This document shows, piece by piece, positions 22,513 to 33,419 of a stretch of 64,000 bases of DNA. The translations under genes and the position numbers were made by a program. The notes under the pieces are model-generated. The model was not told where the DNA came from. It searched no databases and was given only the letters and a program-made list of their open reading frames with translations. How positions within the stretch are numbered: position 1 is the stretch's first letter; each line of letters starts with the position of its first letter. Origin of the DNA: Asterias amurensis (lineage: Eukaryota; Echinodermata; Asteroidea; Forcipulatida; Asteriidae); the NCBI RefSeq assembly GCF_032118995.1, contig NC_092651.1:19576349-19640348 (forward strand), in the 5' to 3' direction.

Positions 22513-23277
22513 ACGCATGTGGTGATAACAAAAATGTGCACAAATTAATGGTTGGATACCTTCAAATCCCCCCCCCCCGATGGAAGAAACGCCCTCTCCT
22601 CCGGTATGAATACAGAATAATGTAAAAGCAGGTCACCTTCAATTAAGCATGAATGTTAGGTCAAATTGATCATCGAAAATTAGTTCCTTTCTTCACAACA
22701 CAATGGAAAGAACTTATTATACCCTTTGTAATAAAGCTTTATAGCATTTTCTTTGACCTGCATAGAGGAGATTAACAATATCTTTGTTCAGCGCCAAGTT
22801 GTCTCAAATAACGTTACCTGAAGGGGAGAAGAGCAACACACAGAAATAACGACTACACAAAACTGCAATGTTCACTTTGAGAACGTGCAAGTTTTTATTT
22901 ATTTAGTAATAGCAGCTTAATTCCACTTGAGAATTGTTGATTATTATTATAAAGCATAAAGCATAGCATAAAGTACGGCATCTATCACTAGATTTTGGCC
23001 GATTTGATAGTTTAAAAATCAAGTCAAGGATTTTTCATTTTTGTCATAAATTTTCTCCATGGCTGAGGGAATTAAAAGTAACGACACTAGTATTTACTAC
23101 TATCACGGTGGCAAATTTGGGAGTGGGCATAGTGCCCCCCCCCTATTTCTGCTGATTGACAAGAACAGAGTTAATTGAATCAGCAAATAAATCAAATTCC
23201 TAATTTCAGACTGGGTCAAAAAGAATTCGCAAAACTCTTCTCAACTGACCCACATGCACAGATCATGTAATAATTCC

Positions 23278-23622
23278 ACAGTTGGTGTATCTCAACATAT
23301 GCATAAAATAACTAACCTGTAAAATTTTTAGCTCAATCGGTCATCGAAGTTGCGAGAAATCAATGAAAGAAAAAACACCTTTGTAACATGAAGTTGTGTG
23401 CGTTTAGATGGTTGATTTCGAGACCTCAAGTTCTAAATCTGAGGTCTCGAAATCAAATTCGTGGAAAAGTACTTCTTTCTCGAAAACTATGGCACTTCAG
23501 AGGGAGCCGTTTCTCACAATGTTTTATACCATCAACCTCTCCCCATTACTCGTCACCAATAAAGGTTTTACGCTCGTAATTATTTTGAGTAATAAATTAC
23601 CAATAGTGTCCACTGCCTTTAA
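23278..23622. mobile_element. MITE family B, 5'-truncated
   Basis: The internal and right-hand parts match 2076-2466, including ATGCATAAAATAAC, the GAGACCTCAA palindrome and the terminal ACCAATAGTGTCCACTGCC. The left end is missing. Confidence 0.7.
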
Positions 23623-25092
23623 AAACTGTCCTGAGCACTAATCGTTGTGCAAATCATATCCCCCCAAACAGTAACTACCGGGTACTCTTATTTACAATCT
23701 CAAAGACTCGATGTAATCTTTCTTCAGCCAAAATACTAGTGAAGACACCTTCATTCATAGACATTTCTGAATAAAAAAATTTCAAGCATGCAATTTCACA
23801 CATGCTGTGATAAATAATAAAAAATTCATACCACCCAGTTCTACATACGACTAAAAGCCAAAACAATAGTACAAGTACATGTATACATAAGTTTACACAG
23901 TCACTCACTATACCCATGGAGGTTTCTACCTCCATAATATACCCTATTGTAATAAAGGCTTTAACATTTTGCATTGTTATTGTGCACAGAATAAGCGCTG
24001 AATAATATCTTTGGCTTTACAATTTAAAGTGCTCTCGTATTTTAAAATAAACCACTCAATAAAAATACATTTATTGTACAGAAAAAGATTTTGAATAGGT
24101 AAAACACATGTTTAACACAAATTAAAACACTTCCATGCCCCTTGGTATAATATATTATAAGCAATAGTTAGTTAGGCCTAGGCCTACAGTCCTCAATCCT
24201 TATTAATTAAGACATTTTCATGCAGGGGATTTAGGAATAGGTTTAGTGTGTTGGCACTACATTTATATAGGTCTACCACCAAAAACAGATCTTTGCCATT
24301 TGATTGGTGGAAAGTGTGTCATATTTGTCTTTATTTTAGCATATTGTCGCAATGCTCAAAAATTGGTCTTATGAAAACTAAAACAGGCAGATTCCTTAGC
24401 TTTGCAGAATCATTTAAAAAAAAATTGTTTCGCCTTTTTTTGTTATGGCGTACAAGGTTGGTTTCTAAATGCAGTTGTTCACACTGTTTGGATGGTTTTT
24501 AGCTAAAGAATTTTTAACATGTGGGGTAGACAAGTTTTTTATTTGTCTCTTTTTGGTTTATTTTGACAACAATGTCAAATAATGCGGATCAAGGTGTGGG
24601 TTACTTCAGTGAGTTTAAGAATAAAATCACTCTGTGAAATCTGGCTTTTCTCGTTTTGCGTTGTGAGATAGTATAGTCACGTCGCTGTTATATCCTGTGA
24701 CTTATTATTATAGTATACATATACATTACTTAAAACATTAAAACATAAATTATATATTTTACAAATGAATAAAAGTCACAGAAATAAATTAACATAAGTT
24801 TTAAGCATCATAAGCAATTCGACTAAAATTCCCATAAAATAGAACGCAATGATTATTTTGGTGTTCTGAATACAACATTCACACATTATGTGAACCAACA
24901 CAGCTGTAATATTACGGAGCCTTCTAAATAGGGGAACCTTCATGCTTTTCACTTTTGGACCTGCAAGATCAAAACTAAATGTTTTACTTATTTCTCAAAA
25001 ACACTGTTATGGAAGTTTTCCACTATGACCATATGCAGGGTTGTCTCAATGCACAAACTAGTCTATCCGACCAACCAGCGATCAAAAAAAAA

Positions 25093-25258
25093 CAAAACCC
25101 AGTTTCATGGAGCTGCAGAACAGTTTCACAAAAAACAAAGAAAAAGGTTACCAGCCCCAAAAAACATGTCAAGTGTACAAATCTCTAACTGGTATCCTGC
25201 ATAATTTTGCTCAGCAGAAAATCTGTTTTCTGCTTAAGCAGCTCAATGAATAAGGGCT
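25093..25258. mobile_element. MITE family D, diverged copy
   Basis: The left end is CCCAGTTTCATGGAGCTGC and the right end GCTTAAGCAGCTCAATGAAT, an imperfect inverted pair of the D type. Confidence 0.45.
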
Positions 25259-25997
25259 TTGGTTAGTAACTTCTTTCCCAACATTTTAGCTAGCATACTT
25301 AGGTCAGGAAATGACATTACAACTCCTTTTTACGAATTATGCGCTTATTTACATTTACATCTAATTATTTTATTGTTTTATCATAAAGATTCAGAGTATA
25401 GCTGAATTACCCATTTTAAAACCCACTTAGATTTTCAGCCTAAACTTTTTCCGAGTCAAAGTTTAACGGACGGCCTGATGACACGAAACAATAAGATAAT
25501 ATATAGAATCTATCTTGTTTTGTGCAATAATATATACCTCTTTAATATTATTATTATTATAACCTTGCATTGTGCTGCAGCTTACATTCTATAAACATTA
25601 TTATTTCTTTAAACACCTTCACCCATCAGTGACTGGTCCAGTTTGATAATTCTCTTGTTGATGGCACTAGACACATCAGACATTTATAATAAAAAAAACT
25701 TAAAAGTTGTTTCCCTCATAAAATAGTGGTTAACAAATATTTTAACCACATGAACATAACTTTGTATTTCTTTAGTTTAGGAACACAACAGTATATCACT
25801 TGGACCAAATTTCACAGGGCTGCTTAAACCCTGAATTTGTGCTTACTGTCCATTTAATAGCACATCAGTAAGCACACAAAAAGGCTTGCTAACCTTCCCG
25901 TTACTGCATGAAAATGAATGATGTGCAACAGGCCATTTTTTTGCAATTTTATTTTTAGATTTTAGATTAGATTTCTGAAAGGTTAAGACTCATCTGC

Positions 25998-26178
25998 AGC
26001 CTGGTTCATGAATTACTTCCTGATAATGTGATACGAATTTTGACGTCACAAACTCGCAACGAATAATTTGCAACAGTTTAAATGTGTTCAACTCTTGCAA
26101 AATATTTACAGCGAAACACCGGGCTGTGACGTCAAAATCTGCTTCGCATTGGCATTCACAGGAAGTATGAACCAGGCT
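25998..26178. mobile_element. Palindromic MITE family G
   Basis: The outer arms are GCCTGGTTCATGAATTACTTCCTG and CAGGAAGTATGAACCAGGC. The inner arms are ATTTTGACGTCAC and GTGACGTCAAAAT. The element ends 100 bases downstream of the FAXDC2-like stop codon, so it lies in that gene's 3' UTR or flank. Confidence 0.65.
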
Positions 26179-26277
26179 TCGGGAAGGTTAATGTATAATA
26201 CAATGCAAAATACTGATGTCATAGTTAGAGATGTTGAGATCTGTGTCTAGCACCATGGAGGAGTTTACCATTTTATT

Positions 26278-29200
26278 TTAGTCTGTCTTCGTCTCCAGCT
26301 TCTGCTTCTGCTTCTCCTTTGGATCATCAGGGAAGGTCTGGGAGAGGGGTGTAACGCCGAGTAGCAAGGTGTGACGCGAGTACTTCTTGCTCCCACGGAA
26401 GAGGTTGTCCGTGCCGTGCAGACGGTCCAGAATGCCCAAGGTGCCGAAACAGTTGGTGAATCTAAATTTTAAAAATAATCATAACAATCAACACTCAAAA
26501 GCAAATAATTAAACCAAATAGAACAACAATGGTTGATGCAACATTTTTACCATCAATAGCTTTTAAAAACTCTTTTATGTGAAAAAGTTGTCTTTCAAAG
26601 ACAATTTCCTCGTGCAGGTGCCTTTTACAAAGAAGCAAATGCCTTGATGCCCTTGCCCTTTCAAGAAGGAAGCATCAGACCAGGTGTTGAACAAGATTTT
26701 TGTCTATAGCCTGACAGGGTCCTTCATTTGTCTTTTTGAAGAGGCTTATTCTATTCAGGCCTACATCAAAGGCAAGACGCAATTTCCCAAGCCACTTAGT
26801 TCAATGCCAAACATAATAATAAAAGTGGCTTCTACACGTATATGTATATTAACCATCAATTCCTCACTCAGTGATGCTTATGACGCTCAAACATTGTTAC
26901 CCATGATCACTCAGCCATTTATTTCATTCCTTAAACTATCTCAGTTCCCTTGTGAGCATACAGCCTATAGATGCTGCCAAGTGCGTGTATGTAAATCACC
27001 AAAATCAATCACAAGAACCATCCCTGGGTCACATGTACCTATTTACCACTGGTGAAGAGAGGCAACTCTAGTTTTATAGGTCTTGCTCAAGAAAATATGT
27101 TTCATGACTCGGATTCAAACCAACCACATGGTGACTTGGCCCCCAGAACTCGAGTCCGATGAACATACATCAATAACAAATAACACAAACAAAACTTACT
27201 TCAGATGGTGGAAGTCATGTGCCTCTGGTGACGGCAGCAATGGGAAATGGTAACCACAGTGAGCAACAATAGCGGATCCCTCCACGATAATAAACCACAT
27301 CCAGATGATTGCTAAGTGGGAGCCCATGATGAGTGGCCCGATGACTGACGGTAGCATATTGGCCAAGATGTGCTCCACTGGATGGGCGTAGATGGCCGTC
27401 ACCCCGATGGGTGCAGTCCACTCATGGTGCTTCTTGTGGAAGTGTTTGTAGAAGCGTGGGTGATGAAGAAGTCTGGGTACAAGAGCAGAAAAGTTAATCA
27501 AAGATGTGTTTGTTTGTAATTAAGGATTGATTGTGATTAAGCCGCTGGTTTTATTCTTTTCTGCCTTATGTCAGCTTATATTTTCACATAACAGGTTAGC
27601 AAGGAATGTTTGCACACGCTTACTCCACGTTTCCAGAAGTTCTCTTCATAATACATATCAAGCGCTGACATTCAGTGTTTGCACGTGTAGGCCTATTGTG
27701 ATGGTAAGCACAGAATTCAGCAGTAATCAGAGCCAAGATATTGTGCCCTGGGCCCAATTTCATAGAGCTGCTTATTAAGCACAAAAGTTTGCTTAAGCAA
27801 AAAAATCCTGGCCTAATAAAATCAGTTTATCGGCCAAGACTCCACTCAATTGTTATGCTAAGTAGACAGCAGCTAAATACCAGTCACAAGCAATGTATAT
27901 GCCATGAAATTTTGGCCAGTACCATGTGTAAAATAAGTGAGCTATTTCGTGCTTAAGCAAATCTTTTGCTTAAGCAGCTCTATGAAATTGGCCCCTGATT
28001 GTTCTTGTCCAGCCTATGTTTGGTAACACTCCTTTTAATTGGAGGAAGAAAACAATTCCTGCACATAGAACAATTTTTACCTGTGATTGTAATAGAATCC
28101 TATCTCTTCGAAGATGAGGAACACAGCAATCTCTAGAAGCACCCATTTAAAGGTCGGCAAATCGGCACTGACGCTACCACCACGCCATTGCATGACGAAA
28201 TAAAACACCACTGAGAACGGCACATTGACAAATATCTGGTTGAAGAGAACTGTCTTAATAGCATTCTTGAGCTTAGGCCAGGCCACCTGGAGGGGGAAAG
28301 AAAAATCACAGCTTGTAATACTTCTAACTCTATGTAGTCTTTGACCGTTAATCGTTCAACTGGACAGGTTTGCTCTGTGATGCATTCACCACATGATATG
28401 TGTATATCACATGATATTATGTTGCTGGCTGTAGTGCATGTACAGGTGTATCATTAAAAACTGTACGTACAATATTAAATGGTCATACAGTAGGAGGGTT
28501 AATGATTCTACATAGTGGTGACATAGTGGTGACCTGTGTGTACTCTGGTACCAACTTCCTCAGACCACAACCTCACCAGTGGATTTGCTTTCTGCTGGCA
28601 TACTGGTATAAGTCCACATTTGGACAAAAGCCTTGCACCAGAACCTCACATGTGTAGTGGTTAATTTGTCCCCATACATTTGGTTGGCATACCACATTTC
28701 ATACCACACCTCAGACCAAAACCTCACGATTAAACTGCCTTTCAATCCACACAATTGGTTGGCATAGTGGTACTGTCACAACTGAGTAGTCACAACCTGT
28801 CACCCCCTTTGGAATCCAGACCCTCACAGCTAGATTGGCTCCTTCAGTCCCCACCTAATTAAATGCTGTTTTTCCCCTCCAACTTATGTGTTCCTTTCAC
28901 ATCTTAAACTTAGCATTACTCTCTCGTCTTCTCTTTACAAATTTCTTCAGACCTATGCTACCTTTAAAGCAGCTTTTCACAAAATTATTCTTTCTTGTTA
29001 GTGAGGAGAATCTAAGATTAATCTTTCATCTGCTTCTCGAAAAACAAATTCTTCTAATTTCAATAGTTTTTTAAAGGGGATCATCAGTTGAAAGTTAGGA
29101 CTTTCGTCGAGCCAGACAACTTCACCACTGCTGATATTTACCGGCATATTTTGGTCGTCTTGAATCTTGTACTTCAGCACAAAGGCCGGTTTGCCTGTGA

Positions 29201-30529
29201 CGTCAATGATCAAGAAGAACCCACTGAACAACCAGTAAAATGTCACAGTCACAGCTTGGCTGCCTGCAAAGAACGTTCACAAAAACAAACTTAACAACAA
29301 TCTAACAACAAATAACACACTACAGGTGTCGGTACACTTTATCACTAATAAATAATAATCATGATCAACTACAGTGATAACCAAGTTATAACTTAGCAAA
29401 TTCATTTTTGAAAACAACACTTACGAAAACCCCAACTGAACCTCTTCTTGCATTTGACAAAACACACTTTAAAACAACCATTCTATTTTTTGCACCCGAC
29501 TTGTAGAGACATCAAAAGTTCTTTCCTTTGTCTCCTTGATAAAAACAGGATTACCAACCAAATTTCCTTGTGAATACCAGTAACAAGCAACATGCAACAA
29601 CTGGAAATTTGGTTGGTAATCCTGTTTTAATCAAAGAAGAAATTTCATGCTAAGCAAGTTTTGGTGCTTACTAGCTTTATGAAATTGGGCCCAGTCTTTA
29701 GAATTCTCCTACAGAGATCTTTTGTGTTCCCTTTTCTGTTTCTGTCTCAGTCTCCATATAAGGTAGTGAATATCAATTTGCACTTACCAACCACACTAAG
29801 CAAGAAGATGTTCCCTCCAAAAGCGTTGTATATTTTCATCCAATGCCGATTCCAGAAATCCCCAGTGGCTCCCCAGAATGACTGCATGTGCCACGTCAGG
29901 GAGTTGCATGCTGCGGCAAAGACGATGATGGCCCCTCCCACGATAAACACAACCTTCTTGATGGTGTCCGCCCATTGGCTCATCAACTCTGCGCTTGGCG
30001 CCTGGTGATGAAGAAATCAAAAGCAAATCTTATGTTCCTGGTTTGATTGGTTGCATATTGCACCACAGCACCTAGTATTAAACCATTGACGAGGTGCTAT
30101 GTAAACGAATCGGTCTTATACTAAGCTCCACAATACCTTGCAGGAAAATACTGAACAATGAAGCGCCTTGACGATCACTAAGTGACGGATATGAGCGCTG
30201 TATAAGAAGCCACTGTTGTACAAGGAGGTCATGTCCTCTGTTGCCTCTGGTCTTGGTGCCCCTACAGAACTTTCCTACAAACTTTAAAATTTACCAATGG
30301 GCATGTTTTTTTTTAAGTGATTTTGGCCTTGCCCTCTCAAAGGTGAAATTCCAGGCCTGTACTAAGAGTGCATAATAGTGTTGCATTGGTGTGTGTGAGG
30401 GGGGGGGGGGGGGGGGTGGGTGGTTTAAGTGTAATGTACCTTCTTATCCTGCGACTCCGAGTTGTTGTTGGCTGGTGCCCTGCTAGGCCCAGCACAGCAG
30501 CTCTCCTCTTCCATTTCACAAGCCGCCAT
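26278..30529 (-). CDS. FAXDC2: FAXDC2-like fatty acid/sterol hydroxylase-domain protein
   Basis: This is a membrane-bound di-iron oxygenase of the fatty acid hydroxylase superfamily, the group of sterol C4-methyl oxidase and C5 desaturase. It is expected in the ER membrane. Six coding exons on the minus strand: 30440-30529, 29788-30001, 29142-29263, 28081-28286, 27200-27472 and 26278-26461. Phases fit throughout and give 362 residues; the human protein is about 333. The ATG (30529-30527) follows its splice acceptor directly. All histidine boxes are present: HRLLH, HKKHH and HDFHH. FAXDC2-type landmarks are HHEWTAPIGVTAIYAHPVEH and LGILDRLHGTD. Several hydrophobic stretches are seen (VVFIVGGAIIVFAA, FSGFFLII, ILANMLPSVIGPLIMGSHLA). 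The N-terminus is short, polar and poorly conserved. The C-terminus is lysine-rich (KEKQKQKLETKTD) and may help ER retention. The family call is firm; orthology to vertebrate FAXDC2 rather than a sister hydroxylase is likely but untested. Confidence 0.93.
26810..27160 (-). repeat. tRNA-derived SINE in FAXDC2-like intron
   Basis: On the minus strand a tRNA-like head with B box GGTTTGAATCC (near 27113) is followed by TTCTTGAGCAAGACC. A body running to a GAAGCCACTTTTATTATTA-like tail near 26810 comes next. Layout and tail match other SINE relics here. Confidence 0.6.
27750..27995. mobile_element. MITE family D, full length
   Basis: The inverted ends are GGGCCCAATTTCATAGAGCTG and CAGCTCTATGAAATTGGCCCC, each followed inward by TTAAGC repeats. 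It is about 245 bases with no coding frame. It lies in the intron between coding exons 4 and 5 of the FAXDC2-like gene. Its best relative is 51206-51453. Confidence 0.8.
28555..28830. repeat. Degenerate ~75-base minisatellite
   Basis: Three to four imperfect units carry CAGACCnnAACCTCAC, AATTGGTTGGCAT and CCACA phrases, in the intron between coding exons 3 and 4 of the FAXDC2-like gene. Confidence 0.5.
29542..29628. repeat. Perfect 26-base inverted repeat (hairpin)
   Basis: Arms 29542-29567 and 29603-29628 are exact reverse complements around a 35-base loop. The arm contains CAGGATTACCAACCAAATTT. A family-D-like end (CTTTATGAAATTGGGCCC) follows at 29676-29694, so the hairpin may belong to a decayed element. 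Intron between coding exons 2 and 3 of the FAXDC2-like gene. Confidence 0.8.
30145..30215 (+). repeat. SINE tail fragment
   Basis: AAGCGCCTTGACGATCACTAAGTGACGG, then GAGCGCTGTATAAGAAGCCACTG in pieces, matches the tail at 4960-5030. Confidence 0.55.
30400..30416. repeat. G homopolymer beside a splice donor
   Basis: A run of about 17 G on the plus strand (C on the sense strand), 24 bases inside the intron from the first coding exon of the FAXDC2-like gene. Confidence 0.85.
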
Positions 30530-33380
30530 CTGAGTAAAGAAAACAAACACAGGTTATATAATTATTGACCCCACTGGTATGAGAGTCTGTGATGTCACGC
30601 ATTCTGACTCTGAGAGAGTGCGTCACAAGTCCTCGTCATAAATCAGCCTGGATTGTAGTCAGACACCATGCAGTCCAAACACTTCCTAAGTGTCATTCTC
30701 ACTGTAGGTACGGTAGTCGAATCTGATGTCATACCATGGAGCAAGGACCCTTGCTCCATGGTCAATACACATAATCTGAAGATATTTCTGTACTGGGCTT
30801 CGCCTGCTTGGCCTTAGCATATTTTTGTTTACATTTTGACCGGCCCCCCCCCCCCAATTTTCATAATGGTATAATCACATTGTCCTTAATGTTGGTTATT
30901 TTTTTGGCTGTTTTTGTAGGTTGTAAGATAGTTTTCTTGAATGTAAATTCATTTCACGTTTGAACTTCTTTGTCAGCCAAGCTACAAGACAAATATCAAA
31001 CATTGACCCGTGTTTTTTATTCAAGGCCATAATAAATCATGTTTACTACCAGTCTTTCCTGCATCCATTACTTGTGAATAAGGAAATCCGTTATGTGTAC
31101 TGTACAGCACTGTGCTGAAGTATGTACGTGGTACGTGTAAGGTACGGGTACCATCAAATAAAAAAGGCAAATAAATGTCTAATAAAATAAGTATTATCTG
31201 CAAAGTAAGCAAACGCATACAAATTGGCAGCCCACGTACAGAAAAATGATCTATTGTATGTAAATCAATATTAGGCCTCAATCTAAATTAATGTCAAACT
31301 TTATTTTGAACAAATTTGTTGTTAGCGGGAGAAAAGGGAAATTATTTAACACAAGTACATTAAAGTGTTTTCTTTGTGGGGTGGGGGAGGGGGGGGGTAA
31401 ATTTCCTTAAGCCCCCATCCTCACCCAGCAAGTGCATGGGACAACAGTCAGACATGTATCGGAAGCATTGCATAAAAATATATCTCAAAAGGTCATATCT
31501 CAAACTTGGGTTTAATTGAAACATCAGGCCCTATACAGTTCAAGCAGTTAAATAATTTCTACCCCCATGAATAGGCCTAATAATAATGATCCATTAAAAA
31601 TTATGTCATTTATGCAGGGATGTTCTGGCCAGCCGCCAAATATAGATCTAGGCTTTTAGCCAAGACATTCAAGCGCACAGTAATTTGACGGCAAGCACGT
31701 GATTATGCAATAGCTCCAAGGACAGGTATGTATTGAATTAAATAATAATCATGATCCCTAGTGGGCATTGTAATGAATGTTTGCTTACAATTGAGCTAAT
31801 AGGATTATAACAAAAGAAAAACACAATAGGTTGGTTTCATGTGCACTGAAGTGTCACAATTGGCAGACATGTGCAGATCATGTGATTGTTTGAGTTGCTC
31901 CGATGGGGGCAAGCTTTAAGTACTTAACACGCAGGTTCTCTTGACTTTGATTGAAGAAGGAAAATTTGTGCACTTGGTTGGACAGTTTTTAGCACTGTTT
32001 TTAAATGATGTATCTTAAGAAGAAGAAGTTCCAAAATCGTGACTACTATCAGTTAAAATGTCAACAAATTTTCAGATTTATATCATTACCTGTAATGTAT
32101 TTTTGGCCTCATGAGTGATGCCATTGGTCGTTTTTTAATTTGAAAACGCATATTTTGGGGTAATATAGACGATGTGACCTCTGACGTCACACGAAAACCA
32201 TAACATGATTTGCGTGCATACCGCCGGGCAAAACCTTTGTGTTTTGGCAGCCAGCTTGGAAGGTTGCAATCTTACTGTGACTGCGCAACTCAGTGCCCGG
32301 CGAAACATGACGTATAGAGTGTTTTGTCAACAGAGGGCGGTTTGAATGTAAACATAGGTCACATCGTCTATTGAATGGCAATGACAAAATGGAAAGACAC
32401 ATCTTTTAAAATGCTCACGGTCTCTGGATGAATGCTGCATGATGAGCTCCTCCCCCCCTTCTCCAATGAGGTCATGTTCATTTAATAATTAACTTGGTCT
32501 GTAAGAAATTCCTCGGTAAAACCTATGTGTTTTTGTACATTTTTGAATGGTTGTTGAATGTTACACACTATTTGCGTTAATCGTAAACCTCCATCCTACA
32601 ACCATCGGTAGGATGGAGTGCAACTGGGCATTAAATTTATGAAAAATAGGCTATACTATAGATATACAAAAAGGTATTTATAAAAACTTGTTGTTATGGA
32701 GTTGTTTTACTTAATTTCAATTGTTGTGAATTCATATAGTAGACTAGCGGGATGCACTTTTTTACAAGACCAAAAGAGAAAGTTTCCCTTGTACTGTAGT
32801 GTAGTAGCAATAGTGCCTTTCCATATTAAAAATTTGAATTTGTAAATTGAAGTATTGACAAATCAAACGGAATGTCAATATTAAATGTAGGCCTAGCCCC
32901 GGGCCCTCGTTGGGCCCATAGCCCCTGGTGACAGAGAGACACAGTTATCAGTCAGATGGTCAGACCATCAGACCGACGCGGCCGTCGTCAGTCTGACACC
33001 AGACGATGCACAGTACATGGCCTGATTACGATATCGTGACATATGAATCTCGAACAAATCGCCAAAATAGAATATTTTTAAAACGTTTGTTATTTTGTAA
33101 TGTACTGTGTGCTGCACCATGCACTGAAGATACAGTGGAGAGACCACGCTGATCATCAGCTATACGTTACGTACGGATTCGATCGAGCTCCGACTACATC
33201 GCAAAACTATTCATTTAATCATTGTATTTTCTTCTAAACACCGCCATTACATCATTAATGTAACATCCACTAACATCACACTCACCGTTCCACGTATCTA
33301 GCGTTGCAGTTCTTGATCTACTTGAAACTATAAACCATAAATTGTCCGTTGTTGTTGTCTCTCAATTTGTCTGAAAATTG
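30530..33380 (-). other. FAXDC2: FAXDC2-like 5' UTR exon and first intron
   Basis: A good donor (AACG then GTGAGT on the minus strand, at 33286/33285) sits 2.75 kb upstream of the start codon. It defines a noncoding first exon of about 33286-33380. The intron contains repeat family H (32164-32372), a G homopolymer near 31390 and a hairpin at 32587-32617, and no coding frame I can support. Confidence 0.55.
32164..32372. mobile_element. MITE family H
   Basis: The terminal inverted repeat TAGACGATGTGACCT/AGGTCACATCGTCTA bounds about 200 bases. Inner partial complements are GCCGGGC and GCCCGGC. There is no coding frame. It lies in the first intron of the FAXDC2-like gene. Confidence 0.7.
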
Positions 33381-33407
33381 TCTGACCTGTCGATCAGCAC
33401 AACGCAG

Positions 33408-33415
33408 TATTTATG
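33408..33415 (-). promoter_or_regulatory. TATA-like box upstream of FAXDC2-like gene
   Basis: The minus strand reads CATAAATA within GCGGGCATAAATACTGCG. It is about 30 bases upstream of the inferred first-exon start and fits the donor at 33286. A forkhead-like TTGTCAACAAAC lies just upstream (around 33425-33440). Confidence 0.45.
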
Positions 33416-33419
33416 CCCG

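Larger units (their letters stand above)
21147..23270. other. Intergenic sequence, no gene seen
   Basis: AT-rich DNA with a relic of repeat family F (21935-22066, with GAGTAAGGACGAGTAACTCG) and C homopolymers at 22493-22512 and 22569-22579. A short open frame at 22079-22294 has no recognisable domain. Confidence 0.5.

Noticed and set aside
27196-27501. Short frames on both registers at a FAXDC2-like exon, including a shifted 68-codon frame
   Set aside because: Only one frame carries the histidine boxes and joins neighbours in phase; the other is a shadow.
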